A DNA stretch of 7,533 bases. It comes from CAZFHP01 sp964519365. Its GTDB lineage: Bacteria > Babelota > Babeliae > Babelales > RVW-14. The stretch spans positions 1 through 7,533 of the forward strand of contig CAZFHP010000065.1 of assembly GCA_964519365.1 (NCBI GenBank), written 5' to 3'. The notes beneath the pieces are model-generated. The model did no database searches and had not been told where the DNA came from. It saw only the letters and a list, made by a program, of their open reading frames with translations. Within the stretch, counting starts at the first letter, position 1. Each line of letters opens with the position of its first letter. The translations under genes and the position numbers were made by a program. Positions 1 to 5,415 of the stretch are shown piece by piece.

Positions 1-137
1 TTGAGCATGGTAAAACGGCTATGAAAAATCTGATTAACGTTGTTCGAGAACAACCAGAGGTTATTGCTATTGGTGACATTACTGCATTGAAGTTAGCCCC
101 GGAGTGTTACAAAGATGTTGCGAAATTGTCGAGGAGG
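1..137 (+). repeat. Junction segment, copy 1 (direct repeat with 1610-1746)
   Basis: Bases 1-137 align without gaps to 1610-1746. By hand count 108 of 137 bases match, with only one mismatch in the first 30. The encoded 45-residue segments match at about 36 positions and share REQPEVIAI, ALKL, PEC and DVAKLS. Similarity stops abruptly after the codons at 135-137 (R39) and 1744-1746. The left limit of this copy is the window edge, so the true repeat is longer. Confidence 0.85.
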
Positions 138-455
138 CTTATAGATCAAGTAATTGTAAAAACTAAATCTGGTTTTACATTAACAAAGCATGCTCAAAAG
201 CAGCTTGTAGAAAGATTTAAAGGAAAGTTGTCTCTTGATCGCTTAAATGAACTTATGTTTTCTAAAGATGCAATAAGAGTTATTGATAAGCGGAATGCAA
301 CTATAAATGTTTATGTTAAAGCTGAGTTTAGCTTAAGTAGTTTAACCCGTATTACTGTTCCGTTAGATGGAAAAAGAATTATTTCAATTGGTTTTGAATC
401 TTTAAAAAGAATCGAAAGACAAATAAAAATAGGTAACTTTGTTTTAATAAAATAG
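1..455 (+). CDS. C-terminal end of a larger protein with a candidate toxin tip (partial at left edge)
   Basis: The frame is open from the first base, and the first ATG at 21 has no Shine-Dalgarno sequence. The same bases before that ATG are also read through in a second copy near 1610, so I treat this as the 3' end of a gene beginning outside the window. Counting from the ATG at 21, residues 1-39 are the junction segment shared with the copy at 1610-1746. Residues 40-144 are unrelated to that copy and form a compact basic domain: strand, helix with a TKHAQKQL..RF pattern (H57, R65), then beta strands ending in TRITVPLDGKRIISIGF (R110, T112). A histidine/arginine helix followed by such strands recalls small nuclease toxins of the BECR group (colicin D/E5, RelE, DUF4258-like). 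That is pattern resemblance only, and no family was recognised. The candidate immunity gene starts 10 bases downstream. The toxin role is inferred from layout and fold resemblance. Confidence 0.6.
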   Translation, partial: EHGKTAMKNLINVVREQPEVIAIGDITALKLAPECYKDVAKLSRRLIDQVIVKTKSGFTLTKHAQKQLVERFKGKLSLDRLNELMFSKDAIRVIDKRNATINVYVKAEFSLSSLTRITVPLDGKRIISIGFESLKRIERQIKIGNFVLIK

Positions 456-465
456 GATTTGTTTT

Positions 466-1023
466 ATGGCTAATATAAAAATTGATCAAGTCATAGAGTA
501 TGTAGAAAAAATAAAAAAATTGAGAAGTGGGAAAAGAAGTGGTCCACAAAAAATATTAATCATGCAATTTCAAAAAAAACAACAAGAAGAGATGATTGTT
601 GATGAAGAATTGGCAAGTGAAACATTACATTTAAAATCAAGAAATGGAACTGTTGCGATTAATTTTGATGAATCAGGATTGATTGTAAATGTAACTGTAA
701 AATCGATCACATCAAGAATAGTAAAGCAATGTTTAGTAGAAGATGTTACGATAGAACATATTCAAAAATACACAGACCGTTTAGAAAATTGGTTAGAGGT
801 TGGAGAAAGCCCTGCAGGAGAATGTTTAGTTATACAATTTGAAAAGGGAGAAGAAGTCCCAAAAGAGCCTAGTAAAAGTTTGTCTGCTAAAGATATAAAT
901 GTTGATATTAAAAATATCAACGATTATCTAATTAATAACACACTATACTTACAATCAAGAAATGGCAATGTTAGCATTGATTTTGATGAGTCGGGGTTTA
1001 TTCTAGGCATAGAGATAGTGTAA
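466..1023 (+). CDS. Two-repeat small protein, candidate immunity protein to the upstream toxin tip
   Basis: This is a complete 185-residue protein, predicted cytosolic, with no signal peptide or membrane segment. AGGA at 454-457 overlaps the upstream stop codon and lies 8 bases before the ATG, so translation is probably coupled to the upstream gene. The protein is an internal duplication. TLHLKSRNGTVAINFDESG (from residue 53) matches TLYLQSRNGNVSIDFDESG (from 159), and each is preceded by a hydrophobic strand ending in QF plus a charged stretch (ILIMQFQKK at 30-38; CLVIQFEKG at 120-128) and by an amphipathic helix. The acidic DFDES/NFDES edges could suit binding a basic partner. Composition differs from the neighbours: about 30% G+C over 481-1020 by hand count, and five of six arginines are AGA, which suggests transfer. 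No known family was recognised. The immunity role is inferred from position alone and could be wrong; a plain accessory protein is the alternative. Confidence 0.7.
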   Translation: MANIKIDQVIEYVEKIKKLRSGKRSGPQKILIMQFQKKQQEEMIVDEELASETLHLKSRNGTVAINFDESGLIVNVTVKSITSRIVKQCLVEDVTIEHIQKYTDRLENWLEVGESPAGECLVIQFEKGEEVPKEPSKSLSAKDINVDIKNINDYLINNTLYLQSRNGNVSIDFDESGFILGIEIV

Positions 1024-1027
1024 TTGA

Positions 1028-1064
1028 TATTAAAAGGTGCTATTTTGGTTTAGCATATTTAATA
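1028..1064 (+). terminator. Weak AT-rich hairpin after the candidate immunity gene
   Basis: Bases 1028-1034 pair with 1058-1064, and 1038-1042 (TGCTA) pair with 1051-1055 (TAGCA), around an 8-base loop and a small internal bulge. A T-run (1068-1072) follows shortly. The stem is AT-rich, so termination would be weak or absent. Confidence 0.25.
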
Positions 1065-1117
1065 GAATTTTTATTGCAACAGGAAGCAATTATGAAAAAA
1101 GTTTAACAAGCCTAAGC

Positions 1118-1121
1118 GGAG
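1118..1121 (+). promoter_or_regulatory. Ribosome binding site that sets the start at 1127
   Basis: GGAG lies 5 bases before the ATG at 1127. The longer frame from GTG 1037 has no properly spaced site and would add an implausible hydrophobic leader, so the start at 1127 is preferred. Confidence 0.6.
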
Positions 1122-1126
1122 TAATT

Positions 1127-1477
1127 ATGCTTATTAACTTGCGTACAATCTTTGAAGAAAGTGGGATTCAACTTGATGCTTTGTGGTTTTATGATACTGA
1201 AAAGAACAGATTTATGTGGGTATTACCTGAAAATTTTTTTAGGCAAACAAAAGAAGAGCTTCTTGAGGTAATTAAAAAACTAGATTGTGCATCAGCCCTG
1301 TACTGTGAACGTTGCAATAAACTTCAACATCCTTTTCGTGAATATAAACAAAAAGAGACTACACAAATTAATAGAAATGACGGGTTTTCTGAGTTTGGTT
1401 GTATTCATTTTTCCAAAGAGGAAGTTGACCATTTAAATGAGGAACTTAAAGCCGAGCGTATTCAAAGAAAACTTTAA
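1127..1477 (+). CDS. Hypothetical 116-residue protein with a CxxC pair, possible second immunity gene
   Basis: No family was recognised. The frame extends upstream to a GTG at 1037, but GGAG five bases before ATG 1127 makes the shorter start much better. The protein is small, soluble and charged. Residues 19-38 are aromatic-rich (W20, F21, Y22, F29, W31, F37, F38), followed by a helix around 40-52. A cysteine cluster comes next (C54, C60, C63, and C92-x-H94) that could bind a metal, and the C-terminal helix is highly charged (96-116). It sits between the toxin/immunity pair and the orphan toxin-tip copy, whose open frame overlaps its last 28 bases. In CdiA/Rhs-type loci this position often holds an immunity gene for another tip, but here that is only an inference from position. 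Confidence 0.6.
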   Translation: MLINLRTIFEESGIQLDALWFYDTEKNRFMWVLPENFFRQTKEELLEVIKKLDCASALYCERCNKLQHPFREYKQKETTQINRNDGFSEFGCIHFSKEEVDHLNEELKAERIQRKL

Positions 1478-1851
1478 ACCGAGCATTATTTTTTTCCCAG
1501 CAAGAGCAAGTAGCCAAATACCTTCGAGCTTCTACTGAGGTTGTAAAGAAAATTACTGTTCCCATAAAACACGTTATTTCTGAAGCTGCAGAGCTTGTTA
1601 ACGTTGGTCTTGAGTATGGTAAAACGGCTATGAAAAATCTTGTAAACGTTATTCGAGAGCAACCGGAAGTTATCGCGATAAGCGATATTGCAGCTTTGAA
1701 GTTGGGGCCGGAGTGCTATAGGGATGTTGCAAAGTTGTCAAAGAAGGCAACGATTTTGGAACAAGAGGGTAAGAGTGCTGCGCGGGTTGTAAGAGATGTG
1801 GCGCGGGATGTTAAGCAAACAAAAAAACGGTTTGGGATTTTATTAGGGTAA
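1450..1851 (+). pseudogene. Orphan, 5'-truncated copy of the toxin C-terminal region with a different tail
   Basis: One frame is open from just after the stop codon at 1447-1449 to the stop at 1849-1851, but it has no credible start. The first ATG (1630) has no ribosome binding site and lies at the same place as the ATG at 21 inside the conserved segment; an ATG-based call would be 1630-1851, 73 residues. The decoded frame is helical: from about 1501 it reads QEQVAKYLRASTEVVKK, then ISEAAELVNVGLEYGKTAMK. The junction segment shared with the left-edge gene follows (to 1746), then a unique basic 34-residue tail with RVVRDVARDVKQTKKR. The tail is too short for most enzymatic toxin domains, so this may be a displaced or decayed tip, or the ancestral non-toxic C-terminus. 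I infer a recombination donor or remnant rather than a translated gene. A tandem gene duplication followed by loss of the 5' part is the alternative. Confidence 0.6.
1610..1746 (+). repeat. Junction segment, copy 2 (direct repeat with 1-137)
   Basis: This is the second copy of the conserved segment at a constant offset of 1609 bases from copy 1, without gaps. Most of the 29 differences are in third codon positions or are conservative changes (I/V, K/R), so both copies look shaped by selection on protein. Sequence upstream of 1610 in the same frame probably belongs to the same repeat, but its partner lies outside the window. Confidence 0.85.
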
Positions 1852-1920
1852 CTGATAAAATGTATTCAGAAAAGTTCAAACTGAAATAGTCTTAAATTAC
1901 GCGTTTAAACAAAACTTTGT

Positions 1921-1950
1921 TTGCAAAAATGTGTATGTTTGTTGTATACT
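1921..1950 (+). promoter_or_regulatory. Candidate sigma-70 promoter for the RING-H2 gene
   Basis: TTGCAA (1921-1926) and TATACT (1945-1950) are separated by 18 bases, placing the transcript start near 1957, about 50 bases before the preferred ATG. A perfect inverted repeat AAACAAA/TTTGTTT (1907-1913 / 1916-1922) touches the -35 element and could be an operator or chance AT-rich symmetry. Confidence 0.45.
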
Positions 1951-1992
1951 TTATGGAATGTTGCGTGTAGTAAGAGCATATATGTTTTTTGC

Positions 1993-1999
1993 AGGAAGG
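1993..1999 (+). promoter_or_regulatory. Strong ribosome binding site that sets the start at 2008
   Basis: AGGAAGG lies 8 bases before ATG 2008. The longer open frame beginning at TTG 1921 would start on top of the -35 element and has no ribosome binding site. Confidence 0.7.
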
Positions 2000-2007
2000 G
2001 CTTCATA

Positions 2008-3141
2008 ATGGGTCGTATGTGTCATGTTATGTCTGTATTATTATGTCCTGTTTTTATTCTGATTTTTTTAATTAGTCATGCGTATGGGGTTATGATATCG
2101 CGCAGTAATCTTAAATATCGCACGGAAGAAATAGCTGGACAGTATGTGCGTGATCATGACTGGCCAACGTATAAAATACCTGCAAAATTAAGGCCAGAAT
2201 ACGATTTAAAAGTTGAAGGTGCTCAAGATGCTCTTTTGCAAAAAATAAGCAGAGAAGGTCGAAGTTTCGTTGATCTTGATGAAATAAAGAATGTCGTGTT
2301 CTCAAAATTAGACAAGTTTATCGATACGCTTAAAAATATTGTTTTGTCATATGACCTTACGTTTAAAATTAATGAGTTGGCAAAACGATGTGCGCAGGAT
2401 GTTGGGCTTGATGTTTATTCTTTTTCATACAGCGATCAAAGTGAGTATGATCGTAAAAAGCAGTCTGTTGTTGATAAATTGCGCAACGATATGTCTCGGG
2501 ATGGGCGAGATTATGTTCGTATGCTGGAAATAGAACAGGCGATTAAAAAAGAGATGAATACATTTTTTGAGCGTATTAAAAATGCGCTGTATCAAAACTC
2601 TTGGGGGTCGCTCTGGAATACGTTATGGGATACTTTATTTTCTCAAAATAATACTTCTGGTAATAATTCTGGGTCTCAAGCGTATCGACCAGTACAGACG
2701 TATGATGGCCATGACTATGTGTATCGCTATGAGTTAGAACGAAAAGTAATTGATGTTGCGAATCAAATTATTTATGAAAATGGAACGCATCCGGATAATA
2801 TTCCTGTACGGGTTATTTCTGATTATAGTGAAAAAGTACAGGCTATTGTAAAGCGTATGAAAGATCATATGGTTCTTACGCATAAAAATTATGTCGTAAT
2901 TACTGATATTAAACAGGCAGCGTGCGATGAATTACAGTCAGTGATTGATAAAATAAGATATAAGGGCGAAATCTGTGTTATTTGTCAGGAGGAATATAAA
3001 ACTTCAGAGCGTGTTGGGATTTTAAATTGTAATCATGTTTTTCATAGTGATTGTATTTATACGTGGCTTGATCATGATAGAACATGCCCTTTGTGCCGTG
3101 CTCAAAGTGTCATTGTTAAGAAACAGGAGCTTGTTCCATAA
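2008..3141 (+). CDS. Exported three-repeat protein with C-terminal RING-H2 finger (candidate host-directed E3 ubiquitin ligase)
   Basis: This is a 377-residue protein. Residues 1-25 form a signal peptide: a basic start, a hydrophobic core around 7-22, and a likely signal-peptidase I site after SHA (A25). Three related helical units follow at about 36-112, 116-194 and 236-319. Each has a helix, then a D/S-x-x-S/D-E-type lead into a second helix, a G/H-R/K-x-[FY]-V turn (84-88, 166-170, 292-296) and an acidic-I helix (EIKNVV, EIEQAI, DIKQAA). A Ser/Asn/Gly linker lies at 212-224. The RING-H2 ligands are complete: C323, C326, C341, H343, H346, C349, C360, C363. In eukaryotes RING-H2 domains recruit ubiquitin-charged E2 enzymes. 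Bacteria lack that system, so a secreted copy points to action in a eukaryotic host; similar domains are known in intracellular bacteria including Dependentiae and Legionella. The repeats are probably the substrate-binding part (inference). The gene stands alone between a promoter and a strong terminator. Confidence 0.85.
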   Translation: MGRMCHVMSVLLCPVFILIFLISHAYGVMISRSNLKYRTEEIAGQYVRDHDWPTYKIPAKLRPEYDLKVEGAQDALLQKISREGRSFVDLDEIKNVVFSKLDKFIDTLKNIVLSYDLTFKINELAKRCAQDVGLDVYSFSYSDQSEYDRKKQSVVDKLRNDMSRDGRDYVRMLEIEQAIKKEMNTFFERIKNALYQNSWGSLWNTLWDTLFSQNNTSGNNSGSQAYRPVQTYDGHDYVYRYELERKVIDVANQIIYENGTHPDNIPVRVISDYSEKVQAIVKRMKDHMVLTHKNYVVITDIKQAACDELQSVIDKIRYKGEICVICQEEYKTSERVGILNCNHVFHSDCIYTWLDHDRTCPLCRAQSVIVKKQELVP

Positions 3142-3164
3142 TATATATTGATTAAGATATTTTT

Positions 3165-3206
3165 AATCTCGTGAGTGTTTTTTTTTGATTCTCACGAGAT
3201 TTTTTT
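3165..3206 (+). terminator. Rho-independent terminator after the RING-H2 gene
   Basis: A perfect 11-base stem, AATCTCGTGAG (3165-3175) with CTCACGAGATT (3191-3201), encloses a 15-base loop containing nine T. The run of T reaches 3206. It lies 23 bases after the stop codon at 3141 and isolates that gene from serS. Confidence 0.88.
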
Positions 3207-3233
3207 GCTCAAAAAGAATAATGGGTATATACT
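3205..3233 (+). promoter_or_regulatory. Candidate promoter of the serS operon
   Basis: TTGCTC (3205-3210) and TATACT (3228-3233) are 17 bases apart. The -10 matches the hexamer used before the RING-H2 gene. The -35 starts in the T-run of the terminator, so the two signals are nested. Transcription would start near 3240, giving a leader of about 45 bases. Confidence 0.45.
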
Positions 3234-3285
3234 TTTTTGTGTTTTAAGTAATTTTTTTAGGCTATATTTTGCGTTGGGTAGAGCA

Positions 3286-4530
3286 ATGATTGATTTGCAT
3301 TTTTTAAAGAACGATCCAGAAAAGACAATAGAAGGGATCTTACGCAAAGAACCGGAATTTGACATTGAACGTCTTAAGATGCTTGATCAAGAGACCAAAA
3401 ATTTGCGCTCAGAAGTTGAGGCGTTGCGTAAGGAAAAAAATGAGCTTGCGTGGAAGGGAGCTCAAGGGCTTACGCCAGAATTAAGAGAGAAGTCTATAGA
3501 GCTTGGAAAAGAGTTAAAAGAAAAAACAAAGAATCTTGAACTTGTAGAACAAGAACTAAAAAAGTTATGGCTTTCTTGCCCCAATATTCCTATGCCGGAT
3601 GTCCCGGCTGGAAACAAAGAAGCAAATAAAGTTATAAAAGAAGTAGGGCAAAAGCCGGAGTTTTCGTTTGCTGTTAAGAATCATCTAGAGTTAAACGATA
3701 CTGTTAAATGGTTTGATTTACAAGCAGCAGCGTCGATAACGGGAACGCAGTTTGTTGTGTATAACGAAATAGGAACAAAGCTTATTTATGCGCTTACACA
3801 ATTAATGCTTAAAAATAATGCAAAGCATGGTTTTAAGCCTATATTGCCCCCAACTCTTGTTGGGCAACAGGCATTGTATAATGCCGGAAATCTGCCAAAA
3901 TTTGAAGGCGATTATTATCAGTTAGCACAAGATGAAGGATTGTGTTTGATTCCAACGTCTGAGGTGAGTTTGACTAATTTGAATGCCAATAAAATTCTTG
4001 ATATTGAGCAGATGCCGTTGCGTATGACATCTTGGACGAGCTGTTTTAGGCGAGAAGCGGGTGGTTATGGGGCAAGCGATCGTGGTTTGATTCGTATTCA
4101 TCAATTTGAAAAAGTAGAGATTTATTCGATTTGTGAGCCAGAGAAGTCAGAAGAAGAATTAGAATATATGATTGCATGTGCTGAAAATCTTTTGCAGCAA
4201 TTGGGATTACAGTATCGCATTAGTTTGCTTGCTGCACAAGATTGTTCGTTCCAGTCGGCAAAAACATATGATATTGAAGTTTGGCTTGCTGGTCAAAAAC
4301 AGTTTTATGAGATTTCTTCGTGTAGTAATTGTACTGATTTTCAAGCGCGTAGAGCGGGGATTCGTTATCGCAAGAGTATTAGTGCAAAGCCAACGCTTGT
4401 TCATACATTAAATGCGTCATCGCTTGCGTTGCCTAGATTAATTGTTGCTTTAATGGAAACGTATCAACAAGAAGATGGGACGATTGTATTGCCAGATATT
4501 CTGCAAGAAAAGATGGATCAATTATGGTAG
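3286..4530 (+). CDS. serS: Seryl-tRNA synthetase
   Basis: This cytosolic class II synthetase charges tRNA-Ser (and tRNA-Sec where present) with serine using ATP. It has 414 residues, the usual size. The frame runs upstream to 3175, inside the terminator, but the family N-terminus (MIDLHFLKNDPEKT, compare MLDLKLLRENPE) fixes the start at ATG 3286; the ribosome binding site there is weak. Residues about 30-105 are the charged antiparallel coiled coil that binds the tRNA long arm. The catalytic core shows the TSE serine-binding loop (224-226), motif 2 (FRREAGGYGASDRGLIRIHQF from 254, with R255 and E257), the EISSCSN...DFQARR segment that follows, and motif 3 (376-393, NASSLALPRLIVALMETYQ, with R384). 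No key residue is missing. It heads a run of closely spaced genes; the next gene starts 6 bases after its stop. Confidence 0.97.
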   Translation: MIDLHFLKNDPEKTIEGILRKEPEFDIERLKMLDQETKNLRSEVEALRKEKNELAWKGAQGLTPELREKSIELGKELKEKTKNLELVEQELKKLWLSCPNIPMPDVPAGNKEANKVIKEVGQKPEFSFAVKNHLELNDTVKWFDLQAAASITGTQFVVYNEIGTKLIYALTQLMLKNNAKHGFKPILPPTLVGQQALYNAGNLPKFEGDYYQLAQDEGLCLIPTSEVSLTNLNANKILDIEQMPLRMTSWTSCFRREAGGYGASDRGLIRIHQFEKVEIYSICEPEKSEEELEYMIACAENLLQQLGLQYRISLLAAQDCSFQSAKTYDIEVWLAGQKQFYEISSCSNCTDFQARRAGIRYRKSISAKPTLVHTLNASSLALPRLIVALMETYQQEDGTIVLPDILQEKMDQLW

Positions 4531-4536
4531 GAGCTT

Positions 4537-5415
4537 ATGATTGATGATACGATACGCAATAAAATTAGATTGATTAAAATACATACGAAAAGAATGATGC
4601 GTAGTAGTATTTCGGGCGACTATTTGTCGGCGTTTAAAGGGTCTGGTTTGGAGTTTGACCAGTTAAAAGAATATCAGTTTGGGGATGATGTTCGTTTTAT
4701 TGATTGGAATGCATCAGCAAAAATGAACAAAATTATGGTTAAAAATTTTGTTGAAGAGCGTGATCGGACTGTGATTTTGGCGATTGATGTTTCTGCATCA
4801 TCGCTATATTCGTCTCAAAAAGATTTAAGAAAAGATGCCATTGCAAACGTTGCAGCATCGCTTGCTTTTGTTGCACATGAAAACAAAGATAAAGTTGGTG
4901 TTTTATTTTTTTCTGATACCGTTGAAAAATGGATTGCTCCAAGTAGAGGTGATCTTCATGTTGGTAAAATAGTTGAGACGATCTTTTCTCTTGAGCCTCA
5001 TAGTAAAAAAACAAATATATCTCATGCATTGCGGTTTCTTGTAAATTTAAAAAAGCGTAATTCTATTGTATTTATGCTTTCTGATTGGATAGATACGATC
5101 GCTGATTATAGAAAGCTTTTAAAGGTTGCGAGCGTAGAATATGATTTTGTTGTCCTTCGATTTTTAGATCGTTGCGAGCAAGAATTTCCAGATATTGGAA
5201 TTCTTGATATTTTTGATCCAGAAAATCAGAGCGTTTGTTCTTTGGATAGTAGAAATAAAAAAACTATTACAAAGTTTTTTTCTGTGTACAAGAATAAGCA
5301 AAAGCATTTGTTTGATAAATATAAGATAGACTTTCTTGATTTAATGGTTGGCAAGCCTTTTGTTAATGATTTAATTATGTTTTTTCACCAACGAATTCGG
5401 AGGCAGATTCGATGA
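4537..5415 (+). CDS. DUF58 family protein with vWA-like metal site
   Basis: The family signature is clear: SAFKGSGLEF (31-40) and YQFGDDVRFIDWNASAK (46-62), followed by a vWA-like fold. The MIDAS metal-site residues are all present: D84-x-S86-x-S88, T159 and D183 in the strand VFMLSDW. Length (292) is normal and there is no signal peptide, so it is cytosolic, perhaps membrane-associated through its partner. DUF58 proteins typically work with a MoxR AAA ATPase and Bat membrane proteins, in modules linked to envelope integrity, stress tolerance or assembly of metal enzymes; the precise role here is unknown. AGGAG (4529-4533) overlaps the serS stop codon, only 3 bases before the ATG, which implies translational coupling. 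The next gene overlaps its stop by 4 bases. No MoxR gene is visible in the window. Confidence 0.92.
   Translation: MIDDTIRNKIRLIKIHTKRMMRSSISGDYLSAFKGSGLEFDQLKEYQFGDDVRFIDWNASAKMNKIMVKNFVEERDRTVILAIDVSASSLYSSQKDLRKDAIANVAASLAFVAHENKDKVGVLFFSDTVEKWIAPSRGDLHVGKIVETIFSLEPHSKKTNISHALRFLVNLKKRNSIVFMLSDWIDTIADYRKLLKVASVEYDFVVLRFLDRCEQEFPDIGILDIFDPENQSVCSLDSRNKKTITKFFSVYKNKQKHLFDKYKIDFLDLMVGKPFVNDLIMFFHQRIRRQIR

Noticed and set aside
1081..1106. AGGAAG followed by a five-codon frame (MKKV stop)
   Set aside because: It could be a leader peptide or the stub of a lost gene, but it is too short to support.
1037..1126. GTG-started upstream extension of the 1127-1477 gene
   Set aside because: No spaced ribosome binding site; it overlaps a hairpin and adds a hydrophobic leader unlike the rest. 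GGAG before ATG 1127 is better.
1630..1851. Independent 73-residue gene starting at ATG 1630
   Set aside because: There is no ribosome binding site, the frame is open and conserved-looking well upstream, and the same ATG is internal in the left-edge copy.
1865..1885. Hairpin TTCAG/CTGAA as a terminator after the orphan module
   Set aside because: Only a 5-base stem with an 11-base loop and no T-run.
1921..2007. TTG-started extension of the RING-H2 protein
   Set aside because: It begins on the -35 element and would bury the signal peptide. ATG 2008 has a strong ribosome binding site.
2111..2305. Minus-strand open frames here and at 3922-4104, 4207-4404, 4739-5029, 6137-6337 and 6565-6822
   Set aside because: All lie opposite well-supported + strand genes and show no recognisable protein features.
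3175..3285. GTG-started extension of SerRS
   Set aside because: It lies in the terminator and promoter, and the family N-terminus starts at 3286.
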